Part shown: in pieces, positions 11,591-26,931 of the stretch
Numbering within the stretch: position 1 is the stretch's first letter
How the letters are laid out: each line of letters begins with the position of its first letter
Origin: Acanthaster planci
Taxonomy: Eukaryota > Echinodermata > Asteroidea > Valvatida > Acanthasteridae
Direction: 5' to 3'
Length of the DNA stretch: 64,000 nt
Assembly: GCF_001949145.1 (NCBI RefSeq)
Contig: NW_019091442.1
Coordinates: 562,958-626,957 of the forward strand
The notes under the pieces: generated by a model
The model's database searches: none
What the model was told of the DNA's origin: nothing
Seen by the model: the letters and a program-made list of their open reading frames with translations, nothing else
Translations under genes and position numbers: made by a program

Positions 11591-14500
11591 GACCCGATGA
11601 ATTGTCTCGATATATAGAACTAATGGATAGCTCTTGTGGAATGCCGTAGTTATCTATGGTCAGGTTGAAGTTTAATTCAAACCAGCGTTGTTACGCTTAC
11701 TCCCCGAACCACACTGAGGTGTTTCACGAGTAGTCCAGACTGCATTTTTGGTTTCAAGCGTTGGGATATGTACGTAGTTTTCCAGAGCACAGTTCGGTGT
11801 GCATGCAGTATAAAGTTGACTTTTTGGCGCCCTTTAGTTTTGAACTGATCCCCTTGTGGGAGCTTTATCGAAGAAATGTTGTTATATGGTGGTGTTATTC
11901 TTACGAAAAATAACCTTGCAATAGTGGTTTCAAGAAATGCCACAATATACCAGCCTCTCTTCGAGGAAGAAATTTGGGTTTTCAACTTGACTCATGACTG
12001 AAGTCAAAATGAAATTCACAGGCGAAAAGGATGCCAGCAGTTTACAAAAAATCTGTTATCGGAGGCATGCACTTTCTTATAACGTTTTCGTTTACATTAT
12101 AATTTACATTTTTCCTAGGAACTAGTACGAACGATACGATGTCGATTAGAAACCTTGACGTTTAACAAACGTAAGGCAATATGTCAAATGTACAAGATGT
12201 CTCCAACCGATCGATCCCAGCTGAATTGCGATATCATTTTCTTGCTATTCGCCATTAACATTCCATATTCTAAAGCGAAGCCAGCGGTCAAAGTACGGAA
12301 CATTTTAAATATTTGGAGCAAATATTCAAATTTTAAGGCTAATGTTAAAGTCTGTTTGAGAGTTGAACATGTAAAAGTTTCAAAAATAAGATTAGTATTT
12401 ATTTTGTTATGCCATCATCTCGGCAGTGGGTATAAAAGTTTTTTTTCAGTTTCTTTGGAATAAGTGTTTAAGTGTCATAACTACAAAAATGAAAAAGAAT
12501 TCGATAATTAAAATTTCAAATAGTTCAAATGCAATGCGTCTGAATCCGGGTATTCTTCACGATAACGACACCACAGCTTCTTTTTCTAACACCAATCATT
12601 TCAAACAATCCTCTTTGCATCTTTTTGTTGGCAGCCTTCCTCTTCATGATGATAAGTTTGTGGTCCATTCCTAGAAGAGATGACCCAGGGTGTATTTTCG
12701 AATGAGGAATGTAGAATTTCATAAAAATTCGATTTTTTGTTCATTCTTTTGTTTCATTTACGTCTGATTCCAACACCAAGTACACGTGTTTCACCAAGAA
12801 TCTTCGGATTACATATAAAAACACTCTGAATAGCCTACTTGTGCAATCGGCTTTAATACCTGGGGGCTGTAGTGATAGTGTATATGTAGAATAGATATAG
12901 TTGCATATTAATACTTCAACTCCTCATCAAACCACACCTCCGTGCTCTCCGCAAGCAAAAGGTGCCTTCACTCCCAAGCACTTAACTCTTCGACCCGTGA
13001 CCAGGATTTTTATTTTTATAAGGCAAGACACAACCGTGATGGATTGGCGTATATTTGTTCCCAACTTCATCTAGCCAGATCCCATGGACGGGAAATCAGT
13101 GAGGAGCGCTGACAGCATCCAATAGCCTCAAATGGCTGCGATTACCATTATACTCGTTAGACTAATCTCCTGCCGTTACTGAACCCTAATCATTTCTAAT
13201 TATTTTGCACTTTTTTCTTATACATCTCGACCGAGGCCTAATCTGAGCCTCGTCGGAGCAGGACTGGCAAATTACTTACCTTGGCAGTTGTAAAACAAGG
13301 AGGGGGGGTTTGAGTTGGTGATGAGCTCTCCTCCCCCAGTACTGCCTGAGGCGTTTCCATGTGACGTCTGCTTCCCACATCATGACCGGAATTGAAACTG
13401 TATACTGCAAAGCGTAATCGATGTGAGAGGAGCGTTAGGTGCTCCGAATTGGCCACATCTTCTCGAAATTGGAAAAATAATTACCAGGAATAGGATCCCA
13501 TTTAAACGTCAATTCCCAGATGAAATCTTTTATCGACGTAAGGGTATACTCTTCGGGTGGAACTTGTGCAAGATTGGAAAGCAAAACTACCGGAAGGGTT
13601 TTCTTTTATAGCGCGAGGGGTAGAAAAGTTACAATGCAAAGGTGTTGCAATGTTGAGAACAGACCACAATCAAATGCCGATTATCAGAGTGTACATTACA
13701 TTAGTAACACATCGAATTTCGATGAAAAACCATGAAGAAAATCTGAAAATGGGGAAGTGTCATAAACCTTTTCACCTGATTACTTCCCAACATTCTCCAG
13801 GCACTATTGTCGCATCCATACCCGCGTTCACACCAATGAATACATGCACGCCTCCCCGATTCATAAACAGTCCCGCACCCCACCGGTAATTGAGACAAAA
13901 CGTTGGCCAATAGAAAAATGACTATTGTTCGAAATTATCGTAGCGAATGATTAGCTGCACGATGAATTAAGTAAATCCAAAGTGCCTCGACCCCACAGTT
14001 TTGATTAGGCCTGCGGGATTGGGGTTGTAAGAACACATTATGCAGTGGAGTTAGACAAATTGATATTGATCGTGGATACAAGACGATTAGCCAGCTAAGG
14101 GAGTTGTAAGCTCTAAAATTAATTTCACACGCTTGGTAATAGTAAACACATCACCACTGACTGGTGCCTGTCTGTTGCAATTATTCGCTCTTATAACATG
14201 GAGAGTATCACTTTAACAATACGTTGCAAGTCAAACAGTAATCCGTCAGCAGAGGTACAGCCGAGTTGGCCAGCGCCACTGGGAGAGAAGTGGCCGCGAG
14301 CGACAGGCAACGTGAGGCTCTTTACCTAATGAGAGCCACGAAATATTTGGACAGGCGATTTTACCAAGACAATCAGAGAGAGGAGAGAGAGCGGGAATTG
14401 AAATTGATGGTCCTCGCTAATTCTGCCATGTAATATGTAGGCGGTCCCGGTGCTTGTGTGGGTATTAGAAGGCAGGTTTTGGTGAACCTATGAACATCAT

Positions 14501-17500
14501 TTCGCTTGAGTAGGGTCTGCCTTGGAAAAGTCACTAAATATTATTCCTGAACAATCCTCTTTCCCAAGCGTGGGTGCAGAGGCGGTTTGGGTTTGGAGTC
14601 AATCTCCCCTACTCAGATACCACAAAAGTAATAATACTAAATAAAAAAATAAAATAAAATATGAAGTAACAATTTCAGTGGTAAAAAAAAGACGACGAAA
14701 AATCTGATAGGCCTGACCCCCCCTCCGATAATTCCTTGATCCATCCATGCCTTCCATTCTTTTTAGCCCTAAATTTAATCAAAGGTTCTCTCCATCTCAG
14801 TCTTGAAACACTGATGAGAAAAAAACACATTATGTGGAAATATCCTGCGATCTGATTGCAAGAAAGGGAGACAGGGTGAACCCCTGTGACGTTCTTGATA
14901 AATTGGGTATTTGTTGTGCACCGCAATGCTGAAATCTTGGTAACGATTGGATAAATATTCAACCTCAGTTTCAAGCAGCTGGGTTTGTAGTCAAGCTCAC
15001 TAACAGGACGACATTTTGCAACCGACGTAAAAAGGAAGGACAACAGCCAATTACTACGTAGGCCTACTCCATTGAAAAAAAATATCATGCCCTGCAACTG
15101 CCTCAGTCGTGTATTATAACGCCGTTGGAATGACCAGACGGGTTCTGCGATCAGTCACTTTGTTTTTTCACCAATACGAGATTGGGTTTCATCTAAGTGC
15201 GTCATTCGAGCTCAGTAAACGGTGCATCTTCCGGGGTTTTGCTACTACTAATCTCGGCTGGTTGTTTTGTTCTATTGAGGTCCTCAGGTGCATTGGGTCC
15301 AATTTTATCTCTGCTCCTTGTAAGCACTTCCCCTTTCCGGATATCGAAAAGAAGACAAAATAAAAGAACAAATAATGAAAAAACAAATCTAACACAAAAC
15401 ATGAAGCAATCCTAAGATGCATCGGCATCACTAACATTTGTCTTAAGTGCGCGATTATTGACAACAGAAATCGAGGCTTGAAGAAATAAGAATGAATTTG
15501 GGCTCATCTGTATTTGTTTTTCTTTTTCAATATTCATTGGAAATCAGCCAGTTGCATGGCATTGCGTTTTCAAGGTGCATACAATCCACTTCAGGATCCA
15601 ACAAATTGCCTCTTATGGGCAATACAGCCGTAGTGTATATAGAGTGACATCTTGCCCACTAAGTCATACTAGGCGTCCAAAAACACAACAAAATTTGGAA
15701 GCACTATCGACTTGCTGATTGATTGTAATAACAAAAATTGCGACTTTTAAGATGGGTTTCCTTCCTTGTGTTGCTTCTCGGAAAGTCACTTCATCCGTTG
15801 TCAAACAATTTAATTAATAAATAATTTAGATAATTAATTTGGGGTCTCAAGAAGAAAGAAATTTTCAGTTTATAAGTAATATTTTCGAGTGAAAACATTT
15901 TGAGAGAAATCATCGTATGTTTTCGTGTGTAAGAAACAGCGTAAATAAAAGTTTCACTCCCCGAGACCCGGGCCAAACTTTGCAATATTCATAGTTCAAT
16001 ATTACCAGAACTTTTTGCAGCAATTAGTGTAATCGTTTAATTTGGGTTTGTTGCGGTTTTGGTTTTATTTTTGTATGTTTGCAAACCTAGGATTTATCCA
16101 AATAATCCACGTTGGTTAGCGACATGAAGAAACTCCTTTAAGAGAAGATTGAAGCTACGGTGGCATTGGCATGAGCAAACGAAGGAATGTTCTTGGGGTA
16201 TGAGCCATGCATGATATTGATGTGCGTTTTTAAAACCCCTTGTTGTCTCGAGAAGAAACAATCATAAACAAGACAAGAAACAAATATAGTGTTATGATAA
16301 CATGAGGAAGGTGAGCCACTTTGATGTGTTTTAAAGTATGCAGTACGCCTACACTTGTTTAGATTAACCTTTTTGTGGTAACGTATGACGTGCCAAATAT
16401 GTTTCATGCCGTAAAAACGTATGAACTTGTCAAAAATTCCTGGTTGCCATTTAGCGTGTATAAATCAGGTATTAATTTGATTTTTTCTTTTAATACTTAT
16501 TTTATGATTTTGTGTTGGAGTCGTATTTTAAAAATTGCAAAGTTTGTTAACAGTCAGTCATTCAGTCGGTCAATCCCAGTCATCAGGGACCAGCGGTCCG
16601 CCTATGGTGTACGGGCGGCAAAACGGGCGGCCCGCCGCTGACTGACGCTAGCGTCTACTCGGCGTCCGTGCTCATCAGTTTGCTGGCGGACCAATGGCAT
16701 GAAAGCAATGGATGTCCAGTGGATTAACAGTATCATCGAGTGGTTGACAGTGTCGTGCACCACAAAGGTGAACAGAATTTAAACATGCTGTTTACCCTGT
16801 CTCCAACCTGTTTTATATATCTAAGGTTGCTTGTGAGGCGTAACAATTTCAAGTATTTCAATGGTGTGTTGAGTTCTGAAGAATCAATCAGTATTGTTAA
16901 ATGATATAGGCATATAATACACGCAGCTTATAATAAAGCAGAAATTAGAAATCACCCCGGTGAATATTTATCTTATTTGTATTTCGATAAGTAGGCCTAT
17001 GTATAAAAAAATCTCTGTTTTTTCTGCATTTCTTATTTTGTGTGACTATGGATGGCTATAAATAAAAGGTTTTATCCATGAATGCATAAAAAGCAAAACA
17101 CACGCTTTAGGTGGGATCAACCTTCAACCTAACTGTTTTTGACTACATTTTCCCTCTGCTGAGCTTTTATAAGTTGGTTGAGTGTTTTGTTGTGGACGCT
17201 TTGATGTCAATTTGGAACATGGAATAGACGCTAACATTTGACGCATGGCGGCCAAAAAACAAATAGTAATTTGTCATTGATTCTGCTCAAGAAAAGTGGG
17301 ATTGACAATATAACTGTGGTGTAACAAAACCACTGTTTTAATGAAGCCTTAATGGAACTAAATTTACGGCAGAATAAAGCGTAAATTTAGGCAAATGCCT
17401 GTTAAGTTTTAAAATGAAACGGTTCACTACTGAGATGGGAAGTGCCGGGGGATAGATTTGAACAGTTTTGAGTAAAAGACGAGTCATCCCCTCTCGGCCC

Positions 17501-17998
17501 TAATACGAACAGGCCCTTTTGCATATAAAACAAAAATGACCGGAAAATCTATTCTTCAACCTACAATTAGGCAGCATTTAAATAAATTAAAGAGTAAGAA
17601 AGAAAAGATATATCTGTAATCGTCGTCCATTTATTACCCTTTTTATAAAACAAGATATACTGAAGACTTTGATATCTTTTCCTGCAAACTTCGCTCATTA
17701 ACCTCAAATTGTACTCCGGATTTCACATTTGTCAGCCTCAGAAAAGGTCATTCAAAAGTACCAATTTCAATGATACAACAATTGGTCATTGTTTCGTCGT
17801 TGGCAACAACACTTACATACGCAGAACAAATTCGAAACAACTCAACACCAACATAATTATATACGAAATAAATACTTGAAATTAATCCTGTCACATCCAA
17901 AACATCTTTAGTTTATGTACACATATGCATATACGTCCTCAACACATCACATGTGCGTTCACGATACTATCATAAAATTGTTTAGTCAACATGACACA
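11591..17998. other. Intergenic DNA downstream of Hmx, no recognisable gene
   Basis: A+T-rich, with scattered short frames that I could not assign. 14230-14480 is a mixed-composition stretch that could be regulatory. 16575-16665 is a short G+C-rich island (CGGGCGGC repeated) within A+T-rich DNA. Nothing here resembles an exon of a known family. The right end, near Hmx, probably includes the Hmx 3' untranslated region. Confidence 0.5.
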
Positions 17999-18004
17999 TT
18001 TATT
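17999..18004 (-). terminator. Candidate polyadenylation signal of Hmx
   Basis: TTTATT on the plus strand gives AATAAA on the minus strand, about 180 bases after the Hmx stop. It is the first canonical hexamer I noticed downstream. Another AATAAA on this strand occurs near 17630-17635, so the true 3' end is uncertain. Confidence 0.3.
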
Positions 18005-18183
18005 TACACAAACACTGTTCAGCCCTATCTTGATGAGACTACATTGCACTTGTGAACATACCACCAACCATTCATTTCATGGTGTGGATTTTTGTGTCTA
18101 AATGCTATTCAGGCAGATTCCAAAAGATAGCGAGGGGCAGATATCGTTTAGTACTCGCATGTACATGTATAGTATAGTTATTG

Positions 18184-20687
<2,504 letters not shown>

Positions 20688-23600
20688 TGGTGCCCGTCCT
20701 GCTAGCCTGTCTATCCTGGTGTCTGCGATCAAAATGCCCAATCCGCTCTGCCTGCGTACTTGTTTGCAGAGTATCAACAATGATATCTGGAGCAAGAATG
20801 GCACATTCAGAGCAATTTCTAATGACGCAGTGTCATCCCTGAATCAGGGTGGTCAGGATAATGGGAACGGTTACGACACAGCCGTGGAAGATCGGTTCAA
20901 GTGCTGCCGTTTTAGCCCTGTGGGTTGGACGGTCTGCTGGCATCAAGCTTCCTGTCAGGAACTAATTAGGGGAAGCATAAAAGATGCGCTTTCTGCGACG
21001 AAATAAAAAAAAACAAAACAAAACAAGTAGGATGGTCTGGAATTGGGTAAGCACGAATCGGAAAGAGATCCGGTGACACTGTGGTAACAGGAACACATGG
21101 AATTGGTGGACGTGTACCATCAACGAATTAATTTAGCTGCAAGCACAACCATCACCTGTGTGTTGAGTGTCAAAGGTTGTCAGGGTTGTCAGGGGTTTTT
21201 CTTCCTCTTTTTTCGTTTTGTAGCAGAGTGATGTACCGTCCTCCCATATAGCCTGGGGTGATGAGATGATGTCACCGCATGGCCTAAAACGCACCCATCC
21301 GAAACATCCAAAGCCTGGCTGGCGCCGACCACCGATTCAGATAATAATATCTTAATAAAGATACCGCAAAGGGGTTAAATAGACTACAGGGGGAACAAGA
21401 GCTAGACCAGTAGGCAAGAATGGGAGAGAGGATTAAAGAATAGATTGCAGCGATGCGACTCCTCCTACTCACGCACACCTGTGTTTGTCTATGTCGTCTG
21501 AACTCCTCCTACATACGAAAAGCATTATTGAAACTTTTATAGACTGTAAGGTTTACACTCTACCACAGAAATTTTGCATTAAATTTTGAGGAGTTTTGCA
21601 TTGGCTATGAGCTCTATATGTATATGCAAGATTTACAGGATTTGGCAGCTTAAGAAATTGTCAAATTTCATACACAATATATTGCTCTCTGCACAAATGA
21701 AATTTAACACTGTCGGCCTACACTTTTCTCCCCGCTCCTCCACGGTTGCCTACACTTGTAATTTGTGTTACTATTTTCATTGTCCCAGTAATAGAGGAAG
21801 GAATTGTATTGATTTATAAGCAAGCTATTACCGCAAACTGCCTGAGCAGATAATCAGAACTGTTGATTTAACGCTCCTTTGTGGTACTGGAGAGCTACAG
21901 CCACCACGTCCCCTTGAAGGGAGCGACAAGCCGAGGAGGGGGGGACAGTGACAGACACTGTGGCAGTGTGGCTTGGACCGTAAACAGGGAGGGCGGGCTG
22001 GACCCATTACAAAGTGAGCAACTGGCGCATCGGGTTGAATGCGGCATTACCGTGTAAATCGAAATGAATGGGCCACGAACGTAGCTTGATAGCCTGACTG
22101 TCTCCTCTATTATCCGCACTGATCGGTTTCTTTTCACAGCATCATTAGGCCCATCATCTACCAACAAAGATGAACCCAGACAAGGAGCTGTAAGGACCCG
22201 ACATTATGTCTAGCCAAAGGCAGCTAGGTGATCACACTCCTCCTACCTTTTGTTTCCTCCGGCATCTGTGCATCACAATTACTTTCGGCCAATCACCAAT
22301 TCGCATCTCCAGTCTCCACTGAATGCTTCTCCTCGCTATTCATAATCTGGCTTTGGTCCTATTTTGTTTGGACATTTATCACTCTTTTCCTCTTCTTTTG
22401 TTCTTTTCCCCTTTTGTTCGAAATTCTTCTGAGTTACTGTCGGAGCACTATTGGCAAATGTATATGCCAAGAAGTAAAACCTGACTTCAGAAGATCTGGT
22501 CAGTCGTTGACTTGTCAAAACTTGAGGAACCCAGGTCTTGGGTGGGGAAGGGGGCTAAATGGACTTTGCAAAAATATATAATTTGTTTTCCTCCGTAAGA
22601 GAATCCCCAACCTCACGAAAGGTGGTTGTACGTTGCCGGAATGCTTGCTCATAGAGTGGTTGTTTAAAATTCTGGGAAAGTTACACTTATTTTGTATAGG
22701 GTGGAGGGTTAAAAACAAGCCAAAGGCTCTGACAGAAGCTTGTGCACGCAAAATGTCAACAGTTAGCTACTGCGATAAACGATCATCGTCAAATTCGTAT
22801 AGCAAATGTACTATATTTCCTTACCACCCGTTTTGTCATGAGATAGACAGTGAAGTGCAGGCGACCATTTTCCTCATGGGTCTATGCACGTGTACTTGAG
22901 ACCTAATAAAAATTAAGGATCTCAGAATACAGTTCGTATTCCTGCGAAATTTGGTTGAAATTAGGTCCGAAAACTGTTTCGTTTTATTTCAAAATTGAGG
23001 GAGCTTCTCTAAAAATGGGCTTCCAGAGCTTCAGGAGTTCGCCATCAAATTTATCAAATATACCCCTCCCCAATTCCTAGCGGAACACAAAGAAAAATTG
23101 CGAATCAAGCTTTTTGGAAGTGATTGTATCCATCCATTGGTGTTTAGTCATAAATACAAATGTTGAAAGACAATCACTTGCATCTTTTCTCCAATCTTTT
23201 TTTGGGGGGACTTACAGAAACTACTGACATTACATTATAAAGATAGCACAGTATAGTCTACAATGATAGTTACCACTTCCCATGGGACGCCATCGTTATC
23301 ATTTTTCCAATTAAATAATTGATTAATTAGCGTCCTCAAACTTTCTTCAACTGATTTCACAAAACCTAAGGTTATTTACAGTTTTGTAGCAAATTGATAA
23401 TAGCTTGTGCCTTTTTGAAAAATTTAAATACTCGTTTATAGCTTCGCTCGTGAAACACACATTCTAGGAATGGATTATGTTGTCCAAAGCATGCATTCCC
23501 TAAAATAGGAATTTTACGTACTTTTAAGTGAAAAAATCAATTTGGTAAATTGCAATGAACAAAATCTGGTTGAATATCTGCAGCACAATCGACAAGGTGT

Positions 23601-26600
23601 AATGGGGTTATGACTGCTTGTGAGACCAGACTGTGATAAAAATGGGAGACATTGATCGGAAAAGCTTCATAATGAGGTTTTTTTTTGGGGGGGGGGTTGT
23701 TTATGTTCATAATTCAGCAATTACGATGCTTGTGCTACTGGAAAAAAAACAGGTAAACACATTGTGAAGTAATTCAACCTATAATACTTTCATAAAATGC
23801 AGTAAGAAAAGGCTGAAAAAATTATCCTGTTATCAAGGATTAATAATTGTTCCCTAAATTCTGACTCCTGAGACCATTTAACGGAATCCAAGATGACGTA
23901 TAGGGGACACATTCGTGTTGTCCAAACCCCGAGAATTTCTTCACAACCCCCAGATAAAGACGATTTATAATTCTCCCAGCAACTGATTGTGTCGATAGGC
24001 CTATGCGATGCTGAATCAAACACGAATTGCTAGTTGATACTCAATTCGGAAAATCGCACGACTGCACTTTTATTTATTCAAACGGCTTCCACATCTGTCG
24101 TCTAATAGGTGATATCTAGCTTCACACCTTCTAGAAAACCAAATCATGATTTTATTACTGTCTGCTATACATGTATTTTACATGGTCCGGATACTGAACA
24201 ATAGAGAAGTGTCATACAGGTGCGACAGTACTCAAGTAGGGGTTACTCGGGTACCGTAAGTCCTTTCCTGTGGACACGTGTCAACCATCAGAAGGTCGCA
24301 GCCGCCCTGTTGTATGTTCGCGATGACATGCCCGTTTTCTGATTTCGCGGAGGTGTTAAAAGCGTTGGTTTATTCCGTCTCATAGCCGGTCACTGGTGTG
24401 GACCATGGAGGTGTGGACTGAGCGCGGGCGGCGGATAGACGGTCATCAACCCTCTCGACTTACTCCCTGGGACTGTCAGACGCTATTCCCGTCAGTAGCT
24501 CTACGTCGGCTCATCCGTCACCGAACAATAAGATACCCCAGAATCAGCCGAAGACTGCTAAATGTGGGTCAGAGCAGGGAGCGGAGCAGTCGTTTACGCG
24601 GACGCGCCTCACTTGTCCTTTTGTGCGCCGTCTGGTTTTGGCGTCAGGACCGCTTACCCGCATTGTTAGTTCTCATGGCCGATCTGTGACAATTTACCAG
24701 AGGAAAAACCACTACAAAGGAGGAAAAGCATGTACAAATGCTTTAAAAACCTTTTTTTCTTGTTCGGTTTTAAAACGGGATACTTAGGCCGTGTATATTC
24801 ACCTCCTGCGTGCAACAATCATTGCATGTATCCACTGGCTTATTCCTATGTCAATCATATTTCATAAGGTAATGATGGATGGAGATGGCATTAGGCGTTT
24901 TAAGTGCCCCCCAACAATGGGACGATCGTTGGTAGCGTTGTGAATAAATCATGAGTGACAAACAGTGACCATATTCAAACAGATGAGAACCGTCTGATAT
25001 CGTACAGCAGCAGCTGCTTTTACTGCTTTGCCGGGAAGTTTTACTTCAGTGCATGACGACAGGGCGGGTATCACTGTCAGTCAGCAAACTGACCTGTTTG
25101 TTCTAGTTAAGTTTTACCGTACAGCTCTCATATAAACTTGATCTGCCAATATTATACGACACGTTACAAAAGCTGACTGTTTCTACTCCACTGGTTCATT
25201 CTGGGTCTTGTTTGGCAACATTTTATTTATTTGAAGTGATTGTATTTGCCCCATTTATGAATATGATGCAAGAGAAATGAACCCACATGAGTATGACTGG
25301 CAGGGTTGAAATCCTTGACAACCGCAAATACAACCAAAAAACTTCTTTTGCGAAAATGCTGGCCGGAATAATAAATTATGTTGCGCTAATGATCCATTTG
25401 TGGTTTGAAATTATCATCAGTGACCACTTCGGAAAGGAACCTCAAAGTAAGGTCCCACAGGGATAAGATTCGGAAAAACCGAGGAAGGCTTATGAAGAAT
25501 GGACGCGCGCTGCCGACGAGACACTTAATATGGCGTCTATCGGTTCATGTGTCACTCTCGTGCAAAGTGCGAATGGGTGACGGTCTCGCATCGGTAACAG
25601 GTGTCATATTTATTGCACTACTTTAATGGGTTTTATTTCATGTCATCGGTGACGATTTCAGGGCACTTTTCAGGCCAATTTGGTATCTGTGAGGCTGATG
25701 AGGATTGGAAGGACATAACTGCTATGCTGATACTGTTGTCGATGGTGGTGATGATGCTTTTGATGACGACGATGAAACGTACGTGAAAAGACAGAAATGT
25801 ACACCCCAATCGTGGCTTCCCGATGGTATCTTCATTAAAACAGATGTAAGGCCATATTAATGGTTATCTTCGTGTTTGTCAATCGTTTTAATGAAATCTT
25901 TTTATCAGATGGAAATGCATGACATATTGAACACTTATTCTGATTCTTGTTTAGAACTCGTATTTTAATCTTATTCGCCGTTTTCAGATTGTCTCGAAAT
26001 ACCAGCCTAGACAGAATCAATTTCAAATACAAAATATCTCAGTCATGACTGAAAATTTTACAGCAAATAGCTCGAATCTTCATGACGTTAGGCAAATTAG
26101 GTGGGCTGGAATGTAAAATCAGTAAAAAATAAAAGGTAAAGGCTCAGATACATTTAAATATAATCAAGAAAATATACACCTTTCATTGATTACACAGTGA
26201 TCTTTCCAAGGTAAGGTTAACCATTATTTCAACAACGTTGTTGCATTACTGAAATGAATATTAAGTTCATTTTAATAAATATATGTATCCATTTAGGCCA
26301 ATAACCTCCCGCTGCATTTTCAGAAACAACTGGCAACTAACTTCATTTTCTCATTTGATATGGCTATATCCTTCAATCAACGAACTGTTAGATGGAAGAA
26401 TGCATTAGTGGCGTTAGATCAGACCTTTATTAGGTCCTCGGAGTCTCTATCGTCAATAAGGCCTTCATCAAAACAGAATTCCAAACTGATTCCATTAAAA
26501 ATTTAGCTGGCGTAACGATGTAATTCCATTGCCATTAGCTTATAGCACGTATCGACAGACGAAGTTAGGCAGAGCGTGCAAGCGAACAACTTCTATATAC

Positions 26601-26691
26601 TTGCAGGGAAAACCAACCTACAGACGGACGAAGAGTGAGGGAGGAATTAGTCTCATAATCTCAAAAGTCACTGTTCAAGAAGTCACACACT
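20688..26691. other. Hmx upstream region, no other recognisable gene
   Basis: The first few hundred bases should include the Hmx 5' untranslated region and promoter; I see no convincing TATA box. The rest is A+T-rich with short frames only. 24380-24690 is relatively G+C-rich and open for 97 codons on the plus strand, but the product is Arg-rich and unlike any family I know. Confidence 0.5.
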
Positions 26692-26879
26692 CCCCCTCCC
26701 CCCCCTCTCTCTCTCTCTCNNNNNNNNNNNNNNNNNNNNNNNNNNNNNNNNNNNNNNNNNNNNNNNNNNNNNNNNNNNNNNNNNNNNNNNNNNNNNNNNN
26801 NNNNNNNNNNNNNNNNNNNNNNNNNNNNNNNNNNNNNNNNNNNNNNNNNNNNNNNNNNNNNNNNNNNNNNNNNNNNNNN

Positions 26880-26929
<50 letters not shown>
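26692..26929. repeat. (CT)n microsatellite interrupted by an assembly gap
   Basis: A C-rich lead-in and CT dinucleotides run up to 26719. 160 N follow (26720-26879), then 50 bases of pure CT to 26929. Reading frames of Ser-Leu or Arg-Glu repeats across it are artefacts of the microsatellite. The true length is unknown. Confidence 0.97.

Positions 26930-26931
<2 letters not shown>

Noticed and set aside
11152-11592. 146-codon frame as a protein
   Set aside because: It coincides with the palindromic repeat block, and repeat structure explains the open frame better.
20688-20804. N-terminal extension of Hmx upstream of the ATG
   Set aside because: The frame is open upstream but has no ATG; the apparent start at 20804 is GTG. 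The conserved eh1 motif begins right after the ATG at 20687.
24396-24689. 97-codon G+C-rich frame as an exon
   Set aside because: Arg-rich product with no similarity to a family I know. G+C-rich DNA favours open frames.
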